Positions 10,585 to 20,429 of a stretch of 64,000 bases of DNA are shown here, piece by piece. The notes under the pieces were generated by a model. It was given only the letters and a program-made list of their open reading frames with translations, had not been told where the DNA came from and did no database searches. Source of the DNA: Prorocentrum cordatum. Lineage: Eukaryota > Sar > Dinophyceae > Prorocentrales > Prorocentraceae. Positions within the stretch are counted from its first letter, which is position 1; each line of letters opens with the position of its first letter. The position numbers and the translations under genes were made by a program. The stretch lies in the NCBI GenBank assembly GCA_963575745.1, contig CAUYUJ010022437.1, forward strand, positions 411,896 through 475,895. The letters run 5' to 3'.

Positions 10585-10743
10585 TTAAGTCAGGCCTGTC
10601 CCTCTACAGGGGGAATGTTCAAAAATAGTCCAGAAATAGTCTGGGGATTTGATTTGAATATTTTTTGAACATTTTGGAATATGTGTTGAGTATGTTTTAT
10701 TTTTCGGCGAAGATCTCCCTGTAGGGGGGCACGCCCGACTTGA
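10585..10743. mobile_element. hAT-like MITE, copy 1
   Basis: 159 bp. It starts TTAAGTCAGGCCTGTCCCTC and ends with the inverse, CACGCCCGACTTGA. Flanks are TACTATGT (10577-10584) and TACCATGT (10744-10751), an 8-bp target duplication with one mismatch. The middle is AT-rich (AAAAATAGTCC...TATTTTTTGAA) and has no open frame. The 8-bp duplication and short inverted repeats are typical of non-autonomous hAT elements. Confidence 0.85.
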
Positions 10744-10861
10744 TACCATGTGTGCGTCGCCCCCCCAGGGGCGACGCCCGCGCCGAGAAATCTGACAGTA
10801 TGAGCTCCCTGGTGGTCGCTTTTTTTGGCCGTACCGCTTGGGAAACGATGTGCTACGATCG

Positions 10862-11062
10862 GGGGAGCGTAAGACCCGGGTTTGCCAGGACTCGGGTTCG
10901 CCATCGTTTTTTGACGACCGCGCCTCGGATTTTGACGAGGAGGAGTTTCGTGGGATGTCTGCAGCGGGAGGCCTCGTCAAAATTCAGGCTCGGCCTCGTC
11001 ATTTTTTTGACGACCTCGTCGGGGATTTCCGAGTCCCCCGTACCCGGGTCTTACGTCTCCCC
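10862..11062. mobile_element. Inverted-repeat element with GTAAGACCCGGGT ends
   Basis: About 201 bp. Left end GGGGAGCGTAAGACCCGGGT is the inverse of the right end ACCCGGGTCTTACGTCTCCCC with one extra base. The interior repeats CCTCG and TTTTTTGACGAC. ACGATGTGCT occurs on both sides (about 10846 and 11079), which may reflect a larger duplicated target. No second copy was found in the window. Confidence 0.6.
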
Positions 11063-11239
11063 GATACGAGAAGGTTGCACGATGTGCTCGGGTCGGGCGC
11101 GCGCCTCCGAGGAGGACAAATCGTGCCAGTGTGTCCGTGCGCGTCCACGTCGGGCTGGGCGGGAGGGCCGCCGGTGTCCCGGCTGGCCATCTTCCGACAA
11201 GCGGTCCCGACCCTCCCCCGAGATTTGGACGTCGCATCT

Positions 11240-11400
11240 TCAGGAGGGAAAAAAACACACAGACACAATTAATCATCGATTCCCAGGAAAATATGGGAAA
11301 ATATGGGAATTGGGGGGGAAGACAAAAACCCAGAAAATATGAGAAAATATGGGGACTATTTTTATTTGTGTGTATTTATTTGTGTGTCCTAATTTCCCTT
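11240..11400. repeat. Dispersed repeat with ACACACAGACAC / TTTGTGTGTATTTATTTG, copy 1
   Basis: Left GGGAAAAAAACACACAGACA, centre TTGGGGGGGAAGACAAA and CCCAGAA, right TATTTGTGTGTATTTATTTG. It is shared with 25.9 and 21.3 kb. Left and right ends are roughly inverted (ACACA versus TGTGT). Confidence 0.6.
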
Positions 11401-11836
11401 TACATCTGTTTCGCGCCCGGGCATGTGCGGCCGGGCTCCGAAAGCCCCGCGACCGCCGCGGGTCGAGCCGGTCAGGGTCCGGGTCTCTTTCCGTACATGT
11501 GCCGCGGTGTTGGATTTTTCGTGGCGCCTGATCTCGGGTGCTCACTGTGGTCGAGCATCTGACTAAGAAGCCTCCTCCCGAAAAGTTGGGCCGGCGTTTC
11601 TTGGCCAATCTGCCGGAAAGCTGGCCCAGTTTCTCGAGCACGTTCGTCCCGCCAGCGTGAACGGCAGAAGTTGGCCCAGGTGCGGTTTAAGGAACTTCGA
11701 GAAGCTGGTCCAGATGTCTTAGTTATAGTTCTCTTGGTCATGTGTTTGGGTGTTTTTTTTCGTGACGTCCGATCTCAGGCTTGTTCTGCAGGGGCAAAGT
11801 GGGTCCCTAATGCATGTCTGAGGCCCCATGGAGCCT

Positions 11837-12042
11837 GGATCTGCGCAACCGTCGCCACTTTCGTGGGCTCCTGGGAGGCCCAGCGGAGATGGATCCCACG
11901 CAGATCACCTCGGTACCTCGCCGCCCCCTGGGGGGTTGCGATCTGCGCAATTGTCGCCACTTTCGTGGGCTCCTGGGAGGCCCAGCGGAGGTGCGTCCCA
12001 CGCGGATGACCTCGGCACCTCGCCGCGTCAATGGGAGGCCGA
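11837..12042 (+). repeat. Two tandem 102-bp units
   Basis: ATCTGCGCAACCGTCGCCAC to CTCGGTACCTCGCC and ATCTGCGCAATTGTCGCCAC to CTCGGCACCTCGCC are about 90% alike by eye, at a spacing of 102 bp. Confidence 0.75.
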
Positions 12043-12059
12043 CGTGGAAGAAAGTCGGG

Positions 12060-13105
12060 CGGGTGGCAATGCGCGGTGCCCTGAATGGGGAGTGAAGAAG
12101 AGGGCCCTAAAAGGGGCCTTTTTAGGGCTCCGTTTGGAGCCAGCAGGGGCCCGAAGTGAATCCTACAGGGCCCCTTCGGGTTTCTGTTCTCCACCCCCCT
12201 TTCTCTGCCACCCCCCTTTTACCACCCGCCCGAGAAAGATGCCGGGATCCCAGACGGATGCTGGGAGGCTCGACCCCACTTCCCGAGGCCGGTCCTCCAT
12301 GGTGGATGGCCCTGTTTGGCAGGCCCGTGACCCCGGAGCGGCTCCGAGACGTCCGGAGTATGTGTGCGGATGCCCGGCCCTGGGGCCGCTCAAGACAAGA
12401 TCCTCAAGTTCCGGGGGCGGAAGACCGTCCACACGCCGGAGGCCGGGGTGCGGCACACAGGGGCAGCGCCAGGGGGGGTGGAGGCTCTCAGGGGGGGGGG
12501 GAGGCGTCGTCGACCCCCCGTCGCCCGTTCCCCGCGGAGGTGGGGCTCGACAGCCCACCCCGGCCAGGACGGTGCGGGTTCGCGCCCTCGGGGGGCCTGC
12601 CGCCGATCCACCTGCGATGCATCTCCGAGTCTGGCTCGATGTTTTTTTGTTTGCGCGTGGCGGACGGAGCTTCGTGCAGCTGCCTGGCTCGATGCTTCCC
12701 CCGCCCCCCTGAGCCGGAGATCCGCGCCTGATATACGCTGATGGGATTACTGTTCAATCCGCGGCTGCAGAGGACCCATCCGCTTCCCCCGGGGGTAGTT
12801 GCTCGTCCCGGATCGAGTGCTGATGGCGCAGGGGCTTGAAAACGGCCCCCAAGAACGCCGAAAGGGAAACGCCTTGGACGAGAACGACGTGCCCTGGGAG
12901 TTCTGGGGAGCGGGCCCCCCCCCCTGGCGTTGCACCTCAGGCACGCGCGCGCGCGCACCCTTCCCTCGCGCGCGCGCGCGGCGGGACGCCGCGCGCACGG
13001 GCGTGGCAGGCGGGCGCCACCCCCCGCGGCGCCGCGCGCGTGCCTCGGCGGCGGCGGCGGCGGAACGGAGGCTCGGTGGGCGAGGCTCAATCGAGGCCCC
13101 CCTAT
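12060..13105. other. GC-rich sequence without a recognised gene
   Basis: Contains GGGCCCTAAAAGGGGCCTTTTTAGGGCTCC (split palindromic text near 12100), G runs near 12490, and a (GC)n-like block with GCGCGCGCGC near 12945-12980 that could form Z-DNA. Several frames stay open because stop codons are rare at this composition. Confidence 0.4.
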
Positions 13106-13157
13106 GCACGGTGCGATGACCACACCGTGTGACCCAGGCCCGTGTGACCCAGGCCCC

Positions 13158-13280
13158 TTAGATGGGGTCCGAGCAGATGGGGTCGGAGGACTGCGCCGTA
13201 TCGGTGATGCATCGGCGATGCGGCTCGATGCGGAGCCCGACTTTCGCAACGCCGACGACCCCATCTAGGAGGACTCTAAG
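13158..13280. repeat. Dispersed repeat with GCATCGGCGATGCGG, copy 1
   Basis: TTAGATGGGGTCCGAGCAGATGGGGTCGG at the left is partly mirrored by CGACCCCATCTAGGAGG at the right. The centre has TGCATCGGCGATGCGGCTCG then ATGCGGAGCCCGA, shared with 36.1 and 62.4 kb. It is flanked on both sides by near-identical hairpins, GCACGGTGCG..GACCACACCGTG (13108 and 13387). Confidence 0.6.
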
Positions 13281-13454
13281 TAGGTGAGCGACGAGAAACA
13301 ACGCATTCGTCTTCATCGACATGGGCGCGTGAGCTGCCACCGTAAGGTCGCGCGTAAGCATCCTCGTTTCAGTCGAGGGTTCACACGCACGGTGCGGCGA
13401 CCACACCGTGTGTTGGTACGGCCGAAATTGGAACAGTCGGACCGAGGTCTAAGA

Positions 13455-13605
13455 TCGAGGTCGGTTCGGAGAGGGTACCCTAGTGCGTTTCGTGTTGGTT
13501 GGATGTTTTTGTGCATCCTGGGTGAGGGTACCCTTGGATGTTCTGTCTATTTTGGCCGGCGGAGGGTCCCATGGTCTTGAAGGATGTTCTTGTGGCCTAG
13601 GTCCG
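13455..13605 (+). repeat. Dispersed repeat with GTGCATCCTGGGTGAGG, copy 1
   Basis: Shares GGTTCGGAGAGGG, GTTGGATGTT, TGTGCATCCTGGGTGAGG, GGCCGGCGGAGGGTC and TCTTGAAGGATG with 24285-24430. Confidence 0.55.
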
Positions 13606-13823
13606 ACTGTACGGAATGAAGCGGGAGAAGAACCGACAGCGTTCCCGTCCGTTTAGAACAGTGGGGCTCGTTACAGGCGCCGCCGCAGACGTTGTCCATT
13701 AGTAGAACAAAAGTCGCCTGTCCAACAGCGGCCGCTGTCGGCTTTGGACAGCTGCTGGGCATCGTATTCGTTGTTTCCGTTCCCATTTTTGGAGTGCCAA
13801 GTGTTGTGATTCGAAACAAACTG

Positions 13824-14039
13824 TCATCTGCCCAACAGCGGCCGTTGTCCGAGGACATTGGCTTCCGCGGAGAAAGCGAAGTTCTCGGCGCGGGCATCGG
13901 CGAGCTCGCGCCAGCTTCGCACGCCAGCTTCGTACAAGGCACTGGCGATCTTGGCGCTCCAGGCCGGATCGCGACTGTCGGCGCCCTCGAGTCTGCCGAG
14001 GTCTTCGGCCAACGACGTCTTCGCAGCCTGGTCAGCCAT
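13824..14039 (-). CDS. Hypothetical short protein or exon, 71 residues
   Basis: The minus-strand frame starts at an ATG (MADQAAKTSLAEDLGRLEGA) and contains SALYEAGVRSWRELADA, which resembles a helix-hairpin-helix/SAM-like two-helix pattern (L-x-E-A-G-V-x-S/T-x-x-E-L). The last residues fall in a short repeat: the motif CAACAGCGGCCG(C/T)TGTC occurs at about 13723 and again at about 13836. The stop therefore lies in repeat-derived sequence, and the true end may be a splice site. Composition favours coding over shadow. Function is unknown. Confidence 0.35.
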   Translation of the reverse strand: MADQAAKTSLAEDLGRLEGADSRDPAWSAKIASALYEAGVRSWRELADARAENFAFSAEANVLGQRPLLGR

Positions 14040-15330
14040 ATCTACGCAAGCAGAACCGCACGCGCATGAGCAGCCTTCGCAGAGCGCGATTCAACCCGTT
14101 CCGCCAGCCCCGAACGCAACTTAGCGAAGAGCGCCGCGCGCGCCGAAACACGACAGGCTGGGCATGTTGACCGCGCATGGGCAAGCGGCGTGCGGGGGGG
14201 CCGCCCACTGACAAAGAAGGCGCCTGACCCAGCACAGGTCGCGGCAGGCAGGCCACGCGTGGGCCGCCAGGGCGCCCGGAGGCCCCGCGCGGGCCGCCGA
14301 GCAGAGGTCCGCTGGCGATGGAGAGCCGCAAGTGGGACACAGGCGCAGGGACTGACCCCGCGTGGGTCGACTACACGAAAGCTACACGTGGGCGCAGGAG
14401 CCGAGGCCCGACGAAGCGCACGGCCGCGCGGGCCACGCATGGGCCGTCCGAGCACCCAGAGGCCGCGCACAGGCATTGACTGGCCACGCATGAAGCGCCT
14501 CGCTTAGACCACTCCCCGGCCAGCTTGGAATGCCACGCCACACAGGTGTTGCTAGCCACTCCTGGGCCGCCGAGCTTGGACCACACCTGGGTCAGCTGGA
14601 AATGGCAAGCCACACATGGTCTGCACTAGCTGCACTGGCTTCACAAAGCGAAGCCCCGCGGCCACGCGGGGGCCGCGAGCACACAGCGGGCCTCGCAGTG
14701 GCACGCACGCCAGAGAGGCAGCACCAGGCGCCTACCGCCGCGCGTACCGTCGGCCACACGAGGCCAGCCCCAAGACGCGCACACACGGCTCGACGGACCG
14801 ATGGCAGTGGCAGTGGTGCGCCAGCCCCGCTTGCGTCGAGTAACAGAAAATTGTGGGGAGTCTCGTCCTCTTCTCCTTCTCCTTCTCATCCTCCTCTTCC
14901 TCCACCTCCTGGCCACAGAGCCTGCGGCAGCACATAGGCGGACAGCGGACAGGGGAGAGCGGGAGGCCCGAAGCGGCAGACGCACGGGCAGAGCAGCACC
15001 AGCACCCCACCCGCACGGCTGGGTACCCCCCCCCACGCCCCGAGGGCAGGCCGAGGGTGGGAGACCGGGGCAGACGCAGGAGCAGCCTACCCTTGGCTAG
15101 TTGAGATCCAGCATTCGTGTGCGTGCACTTTCTTGCCCCGCGTGCTCTGCGTTCGCTGATCATGAACAGTGTGTAAGTCTCTGTGCCACTCTAGCATGTG
15201 CCCATGCGAGTGCCTGACCGTTCTGGCCAGCTTGCTCTTCGATAGCTGTGCCCTATCACCTGCATGCTTTAGACACCGCGCGCGCAAACAGTTTTCCTCG
15301 TCTTTGCCGCCTTACAACATCGCCATTTTC
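14040..15330. other. GC-rich diverged repeats; no recognised gene
   Basis: Phrases such as GGCCACGC(A/G)TGGGCCG and GGGCCGCC(G/A)AG recur every 60-80 bp to about 14700, suggesting an old tandem array. A small TCC patch lies at 14860-14900. Nothing coding is convincing. Confidence 0.4.
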
Positions 15331-15339
15331 AGTTGGCTA

Positions 15340-15875
15340 AGAGGAGGAGGAGGAGGAGGAGGAGGAGGAGGAGGAGGAGGAGGAGGAGGAGGAGGAGGAG
15401 GAGGAAGAGGAAGGAGGAGGAGGAGGAGGAGGAGAAGGAGGAGGAGGGAGGAGGAGCAGGAGGAGGAGGAGGAGGAGGAGGTGGAGGAGGAGGAGGAGGA
15501 GGGGAGGAGGAGGAGTTGGAGGAGGAGGAGGAGGAAGCGGAGGAGGAGGAGGAGGAGGAGTTCGAGGAGGAGGAGGAGGAGGAGGAGGAGAGGAGGAGGG
15601 GGAGGAGGAGGAGGAAGAGGAGGAGGAGGCGGAGGAGGAGGAGGAGGAGGAGGAGCAAGAGGGGCGATGATAATGATATTGAGGAGGAGGGGGTGGAGGG
15701 TAGAGGAGGGAGAAGGAGCAGGAGTTGGAGGAGGAGGAGGAGGAGGAGGAGGGAGGAGGGAGCAAGAGGGGCGATGATAATGATATTGAGGAGGAGGGGG
15801 AGGAGGGTAGATGAGGAGAGAGGAGCAGGAGTTGGAGGAGGGAGGAGGATGAGGAGGAGGGAGGAGGAGGACGAG
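15340..15875 (+). repeat. Long (GGA)n tract with a 110-120 bp duplication
   Basis: About 320 bp of GGA, then GCAAGAGGGGCGATGATAAT then GATATTGAGGAGG at 15654 and again at 15762. This marks a duplicated segment about 108 bp long. Confidence 0.88.
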
Positions 15876-15880
15876 GGACG

Positions 15881-16609
15881 ATGCAGGAGGAGCGGAGGAG
15901 TGACGAGGAACAGGAAGAGAAGAGGGAGGATAAGGAGGATGACGGGCAGGGATGGGGATCGCCGCCCCGCGAGGTGCAGGTCGTCCCCGAGCGCTGGTGG
16001 GGCGGATGGGGGATGCGAGCTCCAAGTGCTGCGGCAACTTCAAGGAGGCGCATGCTGGGTCAACTGCTCCAGGGGAAGGGCAGGGCTCGTTTTGATCCCT
16101 CCGATGCGATTCGATCCAATGTCGATGGCTTCCGATTTGGACGTCATTCGATTTGGGATTCTGATTTGGCCTCCGATTTCTCCATGGAGGCCTACAAGGC
16201 CAGCCGATTTCCGCCGATTCGACCTTTCCCGACTCGGCTGCCGATGTCGGCCGATTCGATTCATTTCGATCGCCGATCCGGCTTATCGATTCAATTATGG
16301 GCTCTCCTGGATGGGAGTAACACCAACATGATGTTGGGAGAGAAACGCGGGAACCCCTCCGTTCAGTCAATCGACCACGTAACCCACATTGTAGCATCAC
16401 TCTCATTCGAAGTGTTTCCCTCGGATCTTACACTAGCCGTCATCTCGAAAGCATATTCGTACATTGGCATCGATATGGCAATGAGGGTCGTGACCCGAGC
16501 GTCTTTTGCCCTCTTTGGGCCTCCTAGGAGCTTCTCGTTTCCAGTGCTGGATCCGCCTCAACATTGTCGTCATATTGCAACCCACGAGAGGCCCAGTGAT
16601 CGGTCCTGA
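15881..16609 (+). CDS. Hypothetical open frame, 243 codons
   Basis: The first quarter is charged low-complexity sequence running out of a (GGA)n tract. From about 16290 the composition changes to ordinary, less GC-rich sequence, and the translation looks protein-like, for example SIDHVTHIVASLSFEVFPSD followed by LTLAVISKAYSYIGIDMAMR. No family is recognised. Bases 16080-16290 contain recurring CGATTTGG/GATTCGAT motifs, so part of the frame is repeat-derived. It may be an exon, a degraded gene or a chance frame. The absence of stops over a segment of near-balanced composition is the only positive evidence. It has no recognisable start context. Confidence 0.25.
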   Translation: MQEERRSDEEQEEKREDKEDDGQGWGSPPREVQVVPERWWGGWGMRAPSAAATSRRRMLGQLLQGKGRARFDPSDAIRSNVDGFRFGRHSIWDSDLASDFSMEAYKASRFPPIRPFPTRLPMSADSIHFDRRSGLSIQLWALLDGSNTNMMLGEKRGNPSVQSIDHVTHIVASLSFEVFPSDLTLAVISKAYSYIGIDMAMRVVTRASFALFGPPRSFSFPVLDPPQHCRHIATHERPSDRS

Positions 16610-16653
16610 GGAGGGGGGGGATCCGGCGGGAGTTCGATGTCAGAGTTTTCGGC

Positions 16654-16869
16654 GTGCTTCGGTGCCTTGTGGGGCGCCCTTGCATGTACGGCGGGGTTCC
16701 CCTTGAAATAATGGCCAGGGCGCACTCTTGGAGAGGGCCAGAGTCCGATGTTGATGTTCCCCTCCGAATCCGAACAGGAATTCCGTGCGAGGCTGCGAAC
16801 ATGTTGGTTGATGCAGTTTCTGGCTGTATAAAGACAGCTCGGGATATCGAGCAAATCGAACGGGAGTGA
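16654..16869 (+). CDS. Hypothetical open frame, 71 residues
   Basis: Follows the preceding open frame after 45 bp in a different frame, within the same low-repeat stretch. The translation is balanced (for example MLVDAVSGCIKTARDIEQIE near the end) and unlike the translated microsatellites elsewhere. No family is recognised. It could be a second exon of the same gene, but no convincing splice pair joins them. Confidence 0.2.
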   Translation: MLRCLVGRPCMYGGVPLEIMARAHSWRGPESDVDVPLRIRTGIPCEAANMLVDAVSGCIKTARDIEQIERE

Positions 16870-17149
16870 ACACAGAAGCAAAGCTGGTCTGTCAGTCCCC
16901 GTCAGAATTTTGGCAGTCCTGGCCTTCCAGTGCATCCTGTACGCGTCTGAACACCGACGGACAGTGAGCCCTTAGACGTTCAGTAGCAGTGTTACGGTCA
17001 AGAACGTTTGCTTGGCGTGTCGCGACACCAGTTCTGACCCGTCACGCTTCGGGTTGACATGCTGAGTACATCCTAGCCTCCAACCTCAGAATCTTAGGTT
17101 GCATCGTCTGAGGACCTCGTATGTCTCCAAAATCGGGTGTCTCTTCTTG

Positions 17150-17250
17150 TGACCGACGCGGGCTCGATGCGGACTCCACGTGGATGTGGCGTGGATTCGA
17201 CGCGGCTTCGATATGGTTTCGACAAGGATTCGACACGGATGGGGCCGTAG
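17150..17250 (+). repeat. Short minisatellite (GATTCGACGCGGCTTCGATAT-like)
   Basis: CGACGCGGGCTCGATGCGG, GGATTCGACGCGGCTTCGA and GGATTCGACACGGATGGGG are related short units. It leads into a small (GGA)n tract at 17261-17312. Confidence 0.5.
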
Positions 17251-17524
17251 GCGACCCGAGGAGGAGGGGGAGGAGGGGGAGCAGGAGGAGGAGGAGGAGG
17301 AGGAGGAGGAGCAGGAAGCTCTGGAGATCGCGAGCCTCACGCTGCCCCGAGGGCGAGGTTTCCCCAGCCTCTGCTCCAAAGAAACAGATCGGCACGTTGT
17401 CCGTTTCCAGTTCCCAGAGCGTGTCGCAGGGGCCGCCGCCGCGACACGCTCAGGAAATGTTCCTCGCCGTGCGCGTAAATTCCTGTAGCAAATCAGGGGA
17501 GCTTTTTGTCTACCGTCTTGATCC

Positions 17525-17672
17525 CGTCTCTAGCGTAGATTGGCGTCGAGTAGCGTCTGGTAATCAATGACACAGCGCCGATTTAGCGTCGACTAGCGTC
17601 GGCTAGCCTCGATTAGCGTCGATTTAGCGTCGACTACCTTCGATTAGCGTCGACTGCCGTCGATCATCGTCG
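17525..17672 (+). repeat. 10-13 bp minisatellite (TAGCGTCGA)
   Basis: TAGCGTCGATTAGCGTCGAC-type units recur about a dozen times, each with the TCGA palindrome. Confidence 0.75.
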
Positions 17673-17679
17673 GCCAACA

Positions 17680-18160
17680 AGATGGTATGGGAGGCCCCCG
17701 TGACTTGCCACCGAACATGATGCACAGTGCTCTTCCGGTCGAAAGCTCCATGCCCTGCCGTGCAGGGACATCCGTTTGTTTCTCTTCCAGGCGGACATTG
17801 CCACGTAAACCCTGCAAGCGCGTGCCCTTCGCCAGCGTGCACGCTTGCGGTTCTAACGCCTGTTCGCTCCGCGCTTGCCCTTGCCCGCTGCCTCGCAGCG
17901 CGTCTGTTTTCCCTCCGGAGGGACCATGCAAGTGTGTGTGTGTGTCCTCCGGTGGCGTGCACGCGTGTACGGTTATGATGTTCCAACCTACTCTTAGCCT
18001 TGATCATCAGAGAGAATTCCGAGCGCCAGAAAAAAAAAGTACCGAAACTCGGGGGTGTTCACGTGTCGGGCCCCGGGAGACATTCGCCCGACACTGCTTC
18101 GACACTCTTTCGACACTTCCCCAGGTGCTCGACATCCTTTCTGGAGCAACATAGGTGTAC
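17680..18160. other. Open on both strands, unassigned
   Basis: A 155-residue forward frame and a 127-residue reverse frame overlap. Cysteine-rich forward text (for example SVHACGSNACSLRACPCPLP) is not a recognised family. Overlap on both strands argues for composition effects. Confidence 0.25.
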
Positions 18161-18195
18161 GATCAAGAACCTTTGGATAACGTGTCGCTCCGCCG

Positions 18196-18302
18196 GTGGA
18201 GGAGGACGAGGAGGAGGAGGAGGAGGAGGAGGAGGAGGAGGGAGGAGGATGGAGGAGGAGGAGGAGGGAGGAGGAGGAGGAGGAGGAGGAGGAGGAAGAG
18301 CA
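18196..18302 (+). repeat. (GGA)n
   Basis: About 100 bp of GGA ending GAAGAGCAG. The GC-rich 180 bp that follow keep one frame open but show no recognisable domain. Confidence 0.85.
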
Positions 18303-18479
18303 GGACGTATTTCGGCGCGACGCGCTATCCGCTCCCGCGGCTGCCCCGCGTCGGCGCCCCGAGCGGCTCCCCGCCTCCCGCCCCGCGGAGCGGAGCGCCG
18401 GGCTGTCCGCTCGCGGGGCAGCGGCGCGTGTCGCCGGGGCCGCCGCCTATCCCAGGAGATGGACAGACCCCCCTTTAGC

Positions 18480-19770
18480 ACAACGTGGTTTGGTGAAAAC
18501 GACCTGAGGCCCAAACCTGGCGGGCGCGAGCCTGGAAAGTAACGACCACGGCGCCCTCTCGAGGACCGAAAGCGGACAATTCACGAATCGACGTGTCACT
18601 GTTGGGGTTTCTGTCCACCCCCGATATCCGCGCCGCGCTCGCCATGCCCCGCTGCTCTGGGGCTGGGAAAAGGGGTGTGGAGTAGAAGGGTGTGGTGCCA
18701 GTGCCGGATCTGGCGAGGTGATCTATCGTCGATCGCATCGCCATGTCCACGTCTGGCACCACACCCCTTTCTGCCACACCCCTCTCCGACCTCCAGAGCT
18801 GCCGCTGCGCGGGCGCGCGCGCGCGCTCTCCGAGCTGGGGCTGCGTCCACAGCTCCTTTGCCCTTGTTGGCATCGCTCTCGGGTGTGTGCATCTTGTTTG
18901 CTCCGCGAGGACCACCGAGGAGCACGCACGGGGTCTGCTCGCGAGCAACAAAAAAACACGCGCGAGAAAGCGCCAGAACGCACGGGGAATGGACGTCCGA
19001 GCGATGGCGAATGCCTGGGAAGCCAACAAACTGGCTGGACCTCGGGGGGCGCTGGATATACGGCAGGCCACTGCTGAGAAGCGCCCCCCTGCCCTCGCAG
19101 AAGGCCCCCCAGACTGTGCTCTGCTGGCCGGCACAACAGGCAGCAGGTGTCCCCAGTATGTAGTGATTCTCTGGGATGGCCGCCCGTTGCTCACGTCGCG
19201 CGCGCTTCAGCCGATGCCGCTCCTCGGTCCTGCCGCGGCGTGGGCTCCCCCACCCCACGATCCCCCCCCTGCACTTAGCAGCATCTCGCCATCCGCGAGT
19301 GTATTCTCGTGGTGGCCCCAGCCGTCCTTGCATCTGGCACTTTGCGTCGAGTCTGCATCCACCGAGTGCTACGGGCCCGCTGTAACTGCGATGGGCGCGC
19401 AGCATGGATCGCGCGTCGATTCAGCGAAGATTCTTGGACAGGGGAGCAGTTGAAGGGGCACAGAACGTCCACGTGAGGTCAGTCATGTGGTTAGCGATTG
19501 CTTATACTGGTTCGGGATGTGCACCTCGGGCCTTGTCGCAGACTGAGTCCTTCTGTTTCTTCCTTCCAGTCCCTGGCTCATCCAACGAACGGTGGTGCCG
19601 TTTCTCTGCGACTTCCGTGCCCAGGCGGCGCGGGATGTTTCCATTCCGACGCTACCCTTCAGCTGCTTGGTACCGTCCGCCTCCAGGCCCCGTCCTCTCT
19701 TCTGTTATCTATCGCAGGCGATTTTTCTCCCCCAATCCCCGAGTCTTGCCCGAAACGTTTGGCCGTTCAG
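18480..19770. other. No gene recognised
   Basis: GGTGTGGAGTAGAAGGGTGTGG and CACACCCCTTTCTGCCACACC form a loose inverted pair (18672 and 18760). GCGCGGGCGCGCGCGCGCGC lies at 18813. Overlapping frames on both strands exceed 100 codons but none shows a domain. Confidence 0.35.
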
Positions 19771-19779
19771 CAGAAGGGG

Positions 19780-19915
19780 GAAACCCTGGGATACACCCCT
19801 GTGGGGGCTATCCAGACGCACCCCCATCAAGGATGTACGCCCCCCCCATCGTATATCCCAGGGCTGGGCCCCAGATTCCTGGCCCGTGCGAAAACCTCCC
19901 AAAGCCTGGGATGGG
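19780..19915 (+). repeat. Dispersed repeat with GACGCACCCCCATCAAGGATG, copy 2
   Basis: GGGATACACC, GGGGGCTATCCAGACGCACC, ATCAAGGATGTACGCC, CGTATATCCCAGGGC and GCCTGGGATGG correspond to the copy at 8.4 kb. GGGATA and TATCCC are inverted, hinting at element ends. Confidence 0.5.
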
Positions 19916-20044
19916 GGTCGACCTCTCCCCTGCGAATCTGTGCCTTGGCATCGCCAGCGCGTGCTTCAGCTGTGTGCGCGTCGGCCCCCACGGGCGACGC
20001 GCTCGCTCGGAGGTCTCCTGTGACGAGTTCCTCGGCGGGCGCGC

Positions 20045-20190
20045 TCCTCCTCCTCCTCCTCCTCCTCCTCCTCCTCCTCCTCCTCCTCCTCCTTCTCTTT
20101 TCTCCTCCTCCTCCTTCTCCTCCTCCTCCTCCTCCTCCTCGCTCTCCTCCTCCTCCTCCTTCCTCCTCCTCCTCCTTCTTCTTCTCCCGT
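20045..20190 (+). repeat. (TCC)n
   Basis: About 145 bp of TCC with TTC variants. The next 200 bp have a frame reading RWGRSLVELLDCVLPRPVWQ, protein-like but short and unassigned. Confidence 0.85.
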
Positions 20191-20429
20191 GGGAGGGGCA
20201 GGCCCTCCCCTGGGCAACCAGGTCGAAGAACGCCTGCGGCGAGCCACCGCCGCCCCCCTGCTTTTTTCGGGAAACGCCCGCGTGGTCACGCGTTGGGGCC
20301 GAAGTCTCGTCGAGCTGTTGGACTGCGTGCTCCCTCGGCCGGTGTGGCAGTCCTTGGGGGGACGCTCGTGGGAGGAAGACAGAGGAGGAGGACAGGGAGG
20401 AGAAGAGGGAGAAGGAAAAGAGGGCCTGC

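Noticed and set aside
15312-16406. 364-residue proline-rich minus-strand frame
   Set aside because: Mostly the complement of the (GGA)n tract; the remainder overlaps the better forward frame at 16.1-16.6 kb.
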